48,338 nucleotides of DNA from a bacterium. GTDB lineage: Bacteria; Gemmatimonadota; Gemmatimonadetes; Gemmatimonadales; Gemmatimonadaceae. Each line of letters starts with the position of its first letter. Position 1 is the stretch's first letter. The position numbers and the translations under genes were made by a program. The notes beneath the pieces are model-generated. The model was not told the origin of the DNA and ran no database searches. It was given only the letters and a program-made list of their open reading frames with translations. Below are positions 28,469 through 35,957 of this stretch, piece after piece. The stretch is taken from assembly GCA_027484025.1 (NCBI GenBank), contig JAIXTI010000062.1, forward strand, positions 1-48,338, written 5' to 3'.

Positions 28469-28936
28469 CTACCGGCGCTTGCGGGCGCTGCATTTGATTT
28501 CCACGAGCGCGGCGGGCCGTGGCAGTGCCGTCACCGAGAGCGTGGCCCGCGCGGGCGGTGCGACGGGAAAGAACTCCGAATACACCGTATTCATGGCGGC
28601 GTAGTCAGCGATGTCCTTGAGAAAGACGGTGCACTCGTCGACATCGGTCATGGTGGCGCCTCCCGCTTGCAGCGCGGTGCGGATGTTCTCGAGCGTCTGC
28701 CGCGTCTGCACGGCCACGCCGCCGGCGACGATATCCTGTGTGCCCGGCTTCATGCCCGTCATCCCCGACACGAAGATCTGATCGCCGGAGCGAATGGCGA
28801 CGGAGTACGCCGGCACGAGTGGCGCCAGCCCGGGCGGGTTCAGGACCTCGCGGCCGGTGGTGCCAGTCCGGTGCGCGCACGCGGTGGTGACACAGAGCAA
28901 GCCGGCCGTTACGGCAAGTCGAATACAGGTCGTCAA
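28469..28936 (-). CDS. RidA/YjgF-family putative lipoprotein
   Basis: This is a 155-residue protein. A RidA fold (about 30-150) is recognised from IRSGDQIFVSGMTGMKPG, GGVAVQTRQTLENIRTALQAGGATMTDV and the C-terminal LPRPAALVEIKC. RidA enzymes deaminate reactive enamine/imine intermediates in the cytoplasm. The key Arg seems kept in PPARATLSV. This copy instead carries a signal peptide with a lipobox (VTTAC, Cys20), so it is predicted to be exported. The only convenient start is TTG (28936-28934); its use is not proven. It is convergent with asparaginase, 13 bp apart. Physiological substrate outside the cytoplasm is unclear. Confidence 0.8.
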   Translation of the reverse strand: MTTCIRLAVTAGLLCVTTACAHRTGTTGREVLNPPGLAPLVPAYSVAIRSGDQIFVSGMTGMKPGTQDIVAGGVAVQTRQTLENIRTALQAGGATMTDVDECTVFLKDIADYAAMNTVYSEFFPVAPPARATLSVTALPRPAALVEIKCSARKRR

Positions 28937-28964
28937 CTGCGCGCCCTCGAGAGAGTGGGTGCCA

Positions 28965-28993
28965 ACCCGGTCGGCATGGGGGAGCGACCGGGT
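28965..28993. promoter_or_regulatory. Inverted repeat in the ridA / FG-GAP divergent gap
   Basis: ACCCGGTCG (28965-28973) and CGACCGGGT (28985-28993) form a perfect 9-bp inverted repeat with an 11-bp spacer in the 131-bp gap between two divergent exported-protein genes. Symmetry and placement fit a dimeric regulator site, though a cruciform or transcript hairpin is possible. No known consensus matched by eye. Confidence 0.4.
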
Positions 28994-29067
28994 GGTGATG
29001 CCTGGCGCGCATAACGTAGCGCGCGGGGCCGGTGGCTGTTGGCGCGCTGTCGCCGTACCTTCTGCCG

Positions 29068-30240
29068 ATGAACATGCCCCCGTTCGGCCGCCGCGGGTTT
29101 CGGGCCTCTACGGCGCTTGCGCTCTGCATTGCCGGAAGCGCCGCCGTGGCTTCGCAAACCAGCGCCGCCCGCGTCTTCGAGCGCGTGCTGTTGCTCGAGA
29201 CGACCAGCGAAACGTCCGCGAGTGTGAGCCTCGGCGATATCGACGCCAATCGTACGCTCGATGTGATTCTTGCGAAGGGGCGCCATTGGCCGCTGGTCGA
29301 CCAGGTCTTGCGCAACGACGGCAAGGGGCACTTCACCACGCAGCCCCTCTCGGACGCCCCCGATCGCACCTACTCGGCGGCGCTCGCCGACCTCGATGGC
29401 GATGGCGATCTCGATATCGTGGCGAGCAACGACAAGCCAGACCGCAAGCTGATTTATCTCAACGACGGGGCGGGGCACTTTCGCGTGGGCAGTACGTTTG
29501 GGGCGCCCGAGTGGAATACGCGCTACGTCACCGTGGCTGACCTGAACGGCGACCAGCGCCCCGACTTGATCGTGGCCAACCGGAGCTCCAACCCCGCGAC
29601 GCCGCGGCCGAGTTACGTGTGCCTCAACGACGGCGCAGGTGCGTTTCCCGCATGTACGCCGCTCGCGACGCAATCGGCCACCATTGTCGTGGCCAGTGAT
29701 CTTGACGGTGACGGCAAAACCGACCTCGTGGTGCCGCACCGCGATGGTGGCCAGAACCTGATCTTCTGGAACGACGGCGCGGGCACGTTTCGTGAGCCGC
29801 CAATGCCGTTTGGTCCGCCCAAATCGCAGATTCGTGCCGCGGCGGCGGCCGACATCAACGGTGACGGCGTGACCGATGTGGTGGTGGGCGATGAACGCGA
29901 CGGACTCTTTGTGTATATGGGCGCAGGGCAGCGTACGTTCGATGCGCCGGTGGCGCTGGCTTCAGCGGGCGGGGCGCCCTATTCGGTGGCCATTGCCGAC
30001 ATGAATCGCGACGCGAAGCGTGACCTCGTGGTGGGGCGGCAGGAGGCGGTCGGGTCGGTGCTCTTCAATACCGGCGGGGCGCGTGTGCCGCGCTTTACCG
30101 ACACGCCGTGGGGAGACGGGAAGGGGTCGGTGTACGGCGTGGCCGTTGGCGATCTCGACGGCGACGGCTGGCCGGACATTGCGGCGGCGCGTTCGGAGGC
30201 GCCAAACGCGGTGTGGTTCAGCGGGGCGGCGCGTCGATGA
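29068..30240 (+). CDS. Exported FG-GAP/VCBS beta-propeller protein
   Basis: This is a 390-residue secreted or surface protein. A signal peptide (TALALCIAGSAAVASQ) ends near residue 30. It is followed by seven Ca-binding FG-GAP repeats with cores DIDANRTLD, DLDGDGDLD, DLNGDQRPD, DLDGDGKTD, DINGDGVTD, DMNRDAKRD and DLDGDGWPD, spaced about 45-60 residues apart, so a single seven-bladed propeller is likely. The repeat DxDxDG loops bind calcium; the sixth repeat, with NRDAK, is degenerate. The ATG at 29068 gives the proper signal peptide; an ATG-like codon at 29032 would add a useless tail. Such proteins are usually adhesion or ligand-binding modules. No partner is evident. Confidence 0.85.
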   Translation: MNMPPFGRRGFRASTALALCIAGSAAVASQTSAARVFERVLLLETTSETSASVSLGDIDANRTLDVILAKGRHWPLVDQVLRNDGKGHFTTQPLSDAPDRTYSAALADLDGDGDLDIVASNDKPDRKLIYLNDGAGHFRVGSTFGAPEWNTRYVTVADLNGDQRPDLIVANRSSNPATPRPSYVCLNDGAGAFPACTPLATQSATIVVASDLDGDGKTDLVVPHRDGGQNLIFWNDGAGTFREPPMPFGPPKSQIRAAAAADINGDGVTDVVVGDERDGLFVYMGAGQRTFDAPVALASAGGAPYSVAIADMNRDAKRDLVVGRQEAVGSVLFNTGGARVPRFTDTPWGDGKGSVYGVAVGDLDGDGWPDIAAARSEAPNAVWFSGAARR

Positions 30241-30282
30241 TGCGTATCGCGAACTCTGCCCTGGAATGAGCGGCCATAACTC

Positions 30283-30984
30283 GTGAGAGCAACGGTGCCG
30301 AACCGCCGCAACTACTATCGTGTGTTGCACGTGCAGCCCGATGCGCCGCCGGAGGTGGTGCGTGCCGCGTACCGCGCGCTCATGGCGCGGCATCACCCCG
30401 ACCAGGGGGGTGACCATGAGCAGGCGGTGCTCCTGAACGAGGCGTGGGCCGTGCTCGGCAATGCCACGCGCCGCGCCGAGTATGACGCGCGCCGCGAGCG
30501 CGCGGGGCAGCGTCACCGGACGGGAGCAGAAGCGCGGCGGGAGGCGGCTGCCGACAAGGGTCCGCCCCCGCCCCAGGCGTCGGCCGATCAGTGCGCGTTC
30601 TGCGACCAAGCCAATACCGTTGGCGCTGTGGTGTGCGCGCGCTGTACGGCACCGCTGGCCCGTCCCACGCGGCCGGCGTCGCACCGGGCGTCGTCGGGAA
30701 CCGGCGAGCGCCGCACGCTGCCGCGTGTCTCGCGCGCCGATTGGGGGACGGTCCGGGTCCACTGGACGAGCGAACCGTTGGATATCCGGCTGCGCAACCT
30801 GTCGGTGGGAGGGGTGAGCTTCTACACGGGGGCACCGCTGGTGGCCGGCGCGCGGGTGCGGGTCACCGCGGCGGCGTTCGATGCCGTGGTGGAGGTGGTG
30901 CAGTGCAATCGCCGCGAGAGCGTGTTCGTGGTGCAGGGCGCGTTCGTGACGGTGGGGTTTACTTCACGGCGGCAGAGTCGCTGA
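30283..30984 (+). CDS. J-domain / zinc-ribbon / PilZ fusion protein
   Basis: This is a 233-residue predicted cytoplasmic protein with three modules. Residues 9-70 are a J domain with the HPD motif (38-40) in ARHHPDQGG, which stimulates the ATPase of a DnaK-type chaperone. Residues 104-121 hold a zinc-ribbon with C104xxC107 and C118xxC121. Residues 143-233 are a PilZ domain, and both c-di-GMP binding motifs appear: RxxxR at 144-148 and NxSxxG at 172-177. Start is GTG at 30283. It thus links chaperone recruitment to a second-messenger receptor. I know of no characterised protein with this order. It lies 43 bp after the FG-GAP gene and 86 bp before the kinase array. Confidence 0.85.
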   Translation: MRATVPNRRNYYRVLHVQPDAPPEVVRAAYRALMARHHPDQGGDHEQAVLLNEAWAVLGNATRRAEYDARRERAGQRHRTGAEARREAAADKGPPPPQASADQCAFCDQANTVGAVVCARCTAPLARPTRPASHRASSGTGERRTLPRVSRADWGTVRVHWTSEPLDIRLRNLSVGGVSFYTGAPLVAGARVRVTAAAFDAVVEVVQCNRRESVFVVQGAFVTVGFTSRRQSR

Positions 30985-31000
30985 ACTGAGTCGTTGAAAT
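30975..31000 (+). repeat. Tandem 13-bp repeat upstream of the kinase array
   Basis: GAGTCGCTGAACT (30975-30987) is followed directly by GAGTCGTTGAAAT (30988-31000), 11 of 13 identical, spanning the stop of the J-PilZ gene. GACTCTG follows at 31001-31007 and again at 31030-31036. CAGAGTC (30973-30979) also pairs with GACTCTG at 31001, which may form a stem. The repeated GAGTC/GACTC core suggests a regulator site or attenuator at the head of the kinase array. Confidence 0.4.
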
Positions 31001-31021
31001 GACTCTGACCCTGTTAATTAT
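30994..31021 (+). promoter_or_regulatory. Candidate sigma-70-like promoter for the kinase array
   Basis: TTGAAA (30994-30999) and AATTAT (31016-31021) with a 16-bp spacer lie 50 bp before the GTG at 31071. It overlaps the tandem GAGTC repeats, so a repressor or activator could act there. The region 30985-31070 is the only sizeable gap before five tightly spaced genes, hence a likely array promoter. Confidence 0.4.
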
Positions 31022-31070
31022 GAGCGATAGACTCTGCCGCTCAATGACGTCCGCGTTTGCTCCCTTCTAA

Positions 31071-33500
31071 GTGACTGATCTCCGCACCCAACTCCAAACC
31101 ACGCTTGGCGACGGCTACACCCTCGAGCGCGAGCTCGGTGGTGGCGGGATGTCGCGCGTGTTCGTGGCGCATGAGAATGCGCTGGGGCGCACGGTCGTCG
31201 TGAAGGTGATCGCCCCCGAGCTGGCCGAAGGGGTGAGCGCTGAGCGTTTCGCGCGCGAAGTGAAGCTGGCGGCGCGGCTGCAGCAGGCGAACATCGTGCC
31301 TGTGCTGAGCACGGGCAGCTCTGGATCATTGCCGTATTACACCATGCCGTTCGTCGCTGGCGAGTCGCTGCGGGCGCGACTGGCCAACGCCGTACCGCTC
31401 ACGATGTCGCAATCGCTCAACGTGCTGCGCGACGTCGCCCGTGCGCTGTCGTACGCGCATGGACAGGGTGTGGTGCATCGGGACATCAAGCCGGAGAACA
31501 TCCTGCTGTCGGGTGGCACCGCGGTGGTGACGGACTTCGGCATTGCGAAGGCGCTCAGTGCGTCGCGCACTATCGGCGACGGTGGTGCCGCCGCAGAAAC
31601 GAGTGCGTCGCTCACGCAAGCGGGTGGGTCAATAGGCACGCCCGCCTACATGGCTCCCGAGCAGGCGGTGGGTGCCGACGTCGATCAGCGGGCCGACATT
31701 TACGCGTGGGGTGTGCTGGCGTACGAACTGCTCACGGGCGCTCACCCCTTTTCGGGCAAGGCGAACTCGGCGCAGATGATCGCGGCGCATCTCTCGGAAG
31801 TGCCCCTGCCGCTCACGCAGCGCAATACCGCGTTGCCGACAGCACTGAGTGACCTGGTGTTACGGTGTCTCGAGAAGGATGCCGCCCATCGTCCGGCGAA
31901 TGCGGACGAAGTCTTGCAGAGCCTCGATAGCGTGGTGACACCAACGGGATCGACGGGCTCCCGTACGGGCGGCACGGTGACTCCGGCCCGTGATCGACGT
32001 ACGACCATGCTGATCGCGGGCGGCGTGCTCGCAGCGGCGGTCGCGGTGGCGCTGATGGTGATGAAGCCCGAGGACACCGCCGCATCGTCCGTGGGCGTGG
32101 TGGCCGGCGCGGCGTCGGTCGCACCGAACCGCGCCATCGCGGTGTTGCCACTCGCCAACCTGAGCGGCGACAAGGCCGACGACTTTTTCGGTATTGGCCT
32201 TGCCGAGGAGATGACGCGCGCATTGTCGAAGACGGGCGTGCGCGTGATTGGCCGATCGAGTGCCGGTGCCCTGCAAGCGCGCGGCCTCGACGAAAGTGCG
32301 ATTGCGCGTGAGCTGGGCGTGGGGTCGTTGCTCACCGGCAGCGTGCAGCGAGCCGCAGGGCAGGTGCGGGTGAACGTGTCGCTGGTGTCTGCCACCGACG
32401 GTGCCGTGACGTGGACGGAGAAGTACGACCGCCCACTCACCAACGTGTTCGCGCTGCAGGACGAAATCGCGCGTGCGGTGGCCACCAAGCTGCTCGGGAC
32501 GCTCGGTGGAACGAGCGCGGCGCAGGCCACCCGTGTGGAAACCACCGACCCCGAAGCGTACGCGTGGTATCTGCAAGGCCAAGTACTGTTCGGCCGGCGT
32601 ACCGCGCAAACCGTACGTCAATCCATCGCGCTGTTCGAGCGCGCGGTCGCGCGTGATCCGCAGTTTGCGCGCGCGCAGGGCGCGCTGGCGTTGGCCATCT
32701 CGGCGATCCCGTTCTACGAACAGGGTTCGGCGCGCACCACGGCCCCCATGGCCATTGCCGCGGCCCGACGCGCGATTGCCATCGATTCCACGGTGGCGGA
32801 AGCGTGGGGGGCGATTGCCTCCGCTAAGTCGAGTCTGTGGGCGAATCACGAGGCCGACGCCAACTATCGGCGAGCGCAGATGCTCGACTCCAGTATCGCG
32901 ACTCTGTGGGGTTGGCACGCGCTGAACCTCATTCACATGGGTCGCTTTGAGGAGGCCCGCGAACGGACCGCGCGGGCGGTCGCGGCCGAACCCGCTTCAC
33001 TCATCGCGCACACGTGGGCTGCGCAGCTGCTCATGACGGAGCGTCGCTACCGTGAGGCCGACTCGGCCACGCGCGCGATTCTGGCGATGGACTCGACGTA
33101 CGCGTTGGCGCTCGACGCGCGCGGTGAGGTGCTGAGCTACCTCGGCCGGCACGACGAAGCGATCGCGATGCTCACGCGTAACCTCGCTCAGCTCCCCGCC
33201 GATCAACCCAACCAGACCGAGGGCATTCTCGCGTATGTGCTAGCGCGTGCGGGAAAGCCCGCCGAGTCGCGCGCCGCCATGAATCATCTGCGTCGCGTGA
33301 ACGGTGGCGAGCTGCCGGCCATGGCCGTGCTGGCGGCGACGCTCGAGGTGCTTGGTGATCATGCCGGCGCCGTGGAGCTGATCGCGCGGGCCGTGAAGCA
33401 GCCGGACAATTGGCTGCAGATGTACAATCGCGCCGAGCGCTATGATGCGCTGCGCAAGGATCCGCGCGCGGATGCGATCATGAAGAGCATCGAGCAGTGA
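31071..33500 (+). CDS. Receptor Ser/Thr kinase, array member 1 (TolB-like + TPR exterior)
   Basis: This is an 809-residue one-TM kinase from GTG 31071. The kinase domain (about 15-290) is complete: G-loop at 22-28, Lys45, HRDIKPEN with Asp138, DFG at 155-157, GTPAYMAPEQ. The membrane helix spans about 311-331. Outside lie a TolB/FlgO-like domain (about 355-475, IAVLPLANLSGDKADDFFGIGLAEEMTRAL, then LTGSVQRAAGQVRV) and TPR helices (about 490-800). The substrate and signal are unknown. Its TGA overlaps the next GTG (GTGA), so it is coupled to member 2. Its C-terminal region differs greatly from the other members although the kinase halves remain close. Confidence 0.92.
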   Translation: MTDLRTQLQTTLGDGYTLERELGGGGMSRVFVAHENALGRTVVVKVIAPELAEGVSAERFAREVKLAARLQQANIVPVLSTGSSGSLPYYTMPFVAGESLRARLANAVPLTMSQSLNVLRDVARALSYAHGQGVVHRDIKPENILLSGGTAVVTDFGIAKALSASRTIGDGGAAAETSASLTQAGGSIGTPAYMAPEQAVGADVDQRADIYAWGVLAYELLTGAHPFSGKANSAQMIAAHLSEVPLPLTQRNTALPTALSDLVLRCLEKDAAHRPANADEVLQSLDSVVTPTGSTGSRTGGTVTPARDRRTTMLIAGGVLAAAVAVALMVMKPEDTAASSVGVVAGAASVAPNRAIAVLPLANLSGDKADDFFGIGLAEEMTRALSKTGVRVIGRSSAGALQARGLDESAIARELGVGSLLTGSVQRAAGQVRVNVSLVSATDGAVTWTEKYDRPLTNVFALQDEIARAVATKLLGTLGGTSAAQATRVETTDPEAYAWYLQGQVLFGRRTAQTVRQSIALFERAVARDPQFARAQGALALAISAIPFYEQGSARTTAPMAIAAARRAIAIDSTVAEAWGAIASAKSSLWANHEADANYRRAQMLDSSIATLWGWHALNLIHMGRFEEARERTARAVAAEPASLIAHTWAAQLLMTERRYREADSATRAILAMDSTYALALDARGEVLSYLGRHDEAIAMLTRNLAQLPADQPNQTEGILAYVLARAGKPAESRAAMNHLRRVNGGELPAMAVLAATLEVLGDHAGAVELIARAVKQPDNWLQMYNRAERYDALRKDPRADAIMKSIEQ

Positions 33501-35953
33501 GCGATCTCCGCGCGCAACTCCAATCGACGTTGGGCGACGGCTACACCCTCGAGCGTGAACTCGGCGGTGGCGGCATGTCGCGCGTGTTCGTGGCGCGCGA
33601 GAACGCGTTGGGACGCGAAGTAGTCGTGAAGCTACTCTCTCCTGAGCGCGCCGCGTCGCTGAGCGCCGAGCGTTTTGCGCGCGAGATCAAGCTCGCCGCC
33701 GCGCTACAGGACCCGCATATCGTGCCGGTGCTGACGGCGGGTACCACCAGCGAAGGGCTGCCCTACTACACCATGCCCTTCGTGCGCGGCGACTCGCTGC
33801 GCGCGCGACTCGTGGTCGGTGCGGTGCCGGTGACCGAGGCGCTCGGCATTCTGCGCAACAGCGCGCAGGCGCTGGCGTATGCGCACGAGCGCGGCATCGT
33901 GCACCGCGACATCAAGCCGGAGAATGTGCTCTTGTCGCGTGGTACGGCCGTGGTGACCGACTTCGGTATTGCCAAGGCACTGTCGGCCTCCAGCACCAAG
34001 GCCGAGGGCAACACGCTCACGTCGCTGGGCACCTCCATTGGCACGCCGGCGTACATGGCACCGGAGCAGGCGCTCGGCGATGCGAACACTGATGCGCGCG
34101 CTGATCTGTATGCGTGGGGCGTGGTGGCGTACGAACTGCTGGCGGGCGCGCATCCGTTTGCCGCGCGGACTACGCCGCAGGCGATGGTGGCGGCACACAT
34201 CAGCGAAGCGCCGGCACCGCTCGATGCTGCGCGCCTTGGTGTGCCGCACGACGTCGCCGCGCTGGTCATGCAGTGTCTCGAAAAGGACCCTGCGAAGCGC
34301 CCGCCGAGTGCCGATACGCTGCTCACGCGACTGGCAAACGTACAGACGCCGAGCACCGAAACGCCGGCGTCGCGCCCCACGCGTTCGAACCGATCCGTGC
34401 TGGTCGCGGCGAGTCTCGCGGTGCTGCTCGGCGCCGCGGCGCTCTTCGCGTGGGGTGTGCGCACACGGGATCCGGCATCAGCAGACACGGACAGCACGGC
34501 GTCGACGGATACCCCCAAGACCATTGAAACCCTCGCGGTGCTGCCGTTCGTGAACGTGGGCGGAGACGCCAAAGACGAGTACTTCTCCGATGGCATCACC
34601 GATGAACTCGCCAACGCCCTCGGCAAGCTCCCCGGTCTGCGGTTGGCCGGTCGCAGTTCCGCCTTCGCTTTCAAGGGCAAGAACGTGAGCGCGAAGGAGA
34701 TCGGCCAGCAGCTGGATGTCGCCGCGCTGATTGAAGGCACGGTGCGTCGCGCCGGCGGCCGGGTGCGCGTCACCGTGCAACTCACCAGTAGTGTCGATGG
34801 CAAGGCGCTCTGGCAGAACAGCTACGAAAACGACAAGGGTGACGTGTTTCAGGTGCAGGACGAAGTGACCGCCGCGATCGTGAGTGCCGTGTCGCCCACA
34901 CTGCGTGGCACGAGCGTCGCCTCGACCGCGGTAGCGAATCGCGGCACACGCGACACCCTCGCGTACGATCTGTACCTGCAAGGGAACTACCTGTTCGCGC
35001 GACGCGATCCAGCGTCGCTGTTGCGCGCGATCACGGTCTATCGTGCCGCCATCGCCCGGGATCCGGTGTTCGCCCGCGCCTACGCCGCACTGGGCGGGGT
35101 GTACTCCGTATTGCCCGACTACGTGGACACGATCAATGTGAGCGCGTCGATGGCGGAGGCGAAGGCGCAGGCGCGTCGTGCGCTGCAACTCGATTCCACC
35201 GTCGCCGACGCCTACCTCGTCCTGGGTGCTGTCGGGATCCGAGAAGGTGAGAGCCTCACGATCGCAGAGATGAACCACAATCGGGCGCTGCGCCTGGAGC
35301 CGAACAATCCGTTAGCGCACTTCCGGCTCTCAGTCGCGATGACCATGCGGGGGAATCTCGATTCTGCGTGGGTCGAACTGGGGCGGGCCCGCGCGCTCGA
35401 TCCGATTTCTGCGCCCATCGCGAATCACGAGGCGCGCCTGCTCCAGTACCGCGGCGATCTTCCGGCGGCGCGTCGATCAGGCGAGCAGCTGCTGCAGCGC
35501 GAAGAGCTGAGCGGCTGGCCACGCGTGTTGTTAGCCACCACGTTGACCTTCAGCGGCAGTCCGGATAGCGCGCTCGCTACGGTACGACCAATTCTCGACG
35601 TGCTCCCCGAAGCCCGCGGCAGCGAGCTATTTGCCTTGGCGGCTGCCGGACGCTGGAGTGAGGCGGAGCAACGACGCGATCAGATGATGCGCCTCCGTGG
35701 CCGGAGCGGATGGCGGGATGACCTGTGGATGGCGGCCATGGTCTTCGGCGAGTACGACCGGGCGATGGATCTGCTGGAGGCCGCATGGGATCGCGACCTG
35801 TTTCACCGCTTTTACTTCATCACCCCCACCTGCGACCCGCTCACCATCCCGCTGCGCAACAACCCACGTTTTGTCGCGCTGCTCGCGCGGAGCGGGATGA
35901 AGCGCTGTAGCAATACGACGCCAATGAAGTGGCCGATCGCGCCGCGGCGGTGA
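33497..35953 (+). CDS. Receptor Ser/Thr kinase, array member 2 (TolB-like + TPR exterior)
   Basis: This is an 818-residue kinase that begins at GTG 33497, overlapping the previous stop. Kinase residues 15-280 match member 3 with about 23 differences in the first 280 positions, counted by eye. All catalytic motifs are present (Lys45, HRDIKPEN, DFGIAK, GTPAYMAPEQ). The membrane helix is at about 300-321. The exterior begins with ETLAVLPFVNVGGDAKDEYF, a TolB-like domain (about 345-465), and continues as TPR repeats that share little with member 3. Four bases separate it from member 3. This kinase pair is probably a recent tandem duplication followed by sensor divergence. Confidence 0.92.
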   Translation: MSDLRAQLQSTLGDGYTLERELGGGGMSRVFVARENALGREVVVKLLSPERAASLSAERFAREIKLAAALQDPHIVPVLTAGTTSEGLPYYTMPFVRGDSLRARLVVGAVPVTEALGILRNSAQALAYAHERGIVHRDIKPENVLLSRGTAVVTDFGIAKALSASSTKAEGNTLTSLGTSIGTPAYMAPEQALGDANTDARADLYAWGVVAYELLAGAHPFAARTTPQAMVAAHISEAPAPLDAARLGVPHDVAALVMQCLEKDPAKRPPSADTLLTRLANVQTPSTETPASRPTRSNRSVLVAASLAVLLGAAALFAWGVRTRDPASADTDSTASTDTPKTIETLAVLPFVNVGGDAKDEYFSDGITDELANALGKLPGLRLAGRSSAFAFKGKNVSAKEIGQQLDVAALIEGTVRRAGGRVRVTVQLTSSVDGKALWQNSYENDKGDVFQVQDEVTAAIVSAVSPTLRGTSVASTAVANRGTRDTLAYDLYLQGNYLFARRDPASLLRAITVYRAAIARDPVFARAYAALGGVYSVLPDYVDTINVSASMAEAKAQARRALQLDSTVADAYLVLGAVGIREGESLTIAEMNHNRALRLEPNNPLAHFRLSVAMTMRGNLDSAWVELGRARALDPISAPIANHEARLLQYRGDLPAARRSGEQLLQREELSGWPRVLLATTLTFSGSPDSALATVRPILDVLPEARGSELFALAAAGRWSEAEQRRDQMMRLRGRSGWRDDLWMAAMVFGEYDRAMDLLEAAWDRDLFHRFYFITPTCDPLTIPLRNNPRFVALLARSGMKRCSNTTPMKWPIAPRR

Positions 35954-35957
35954 CCAC

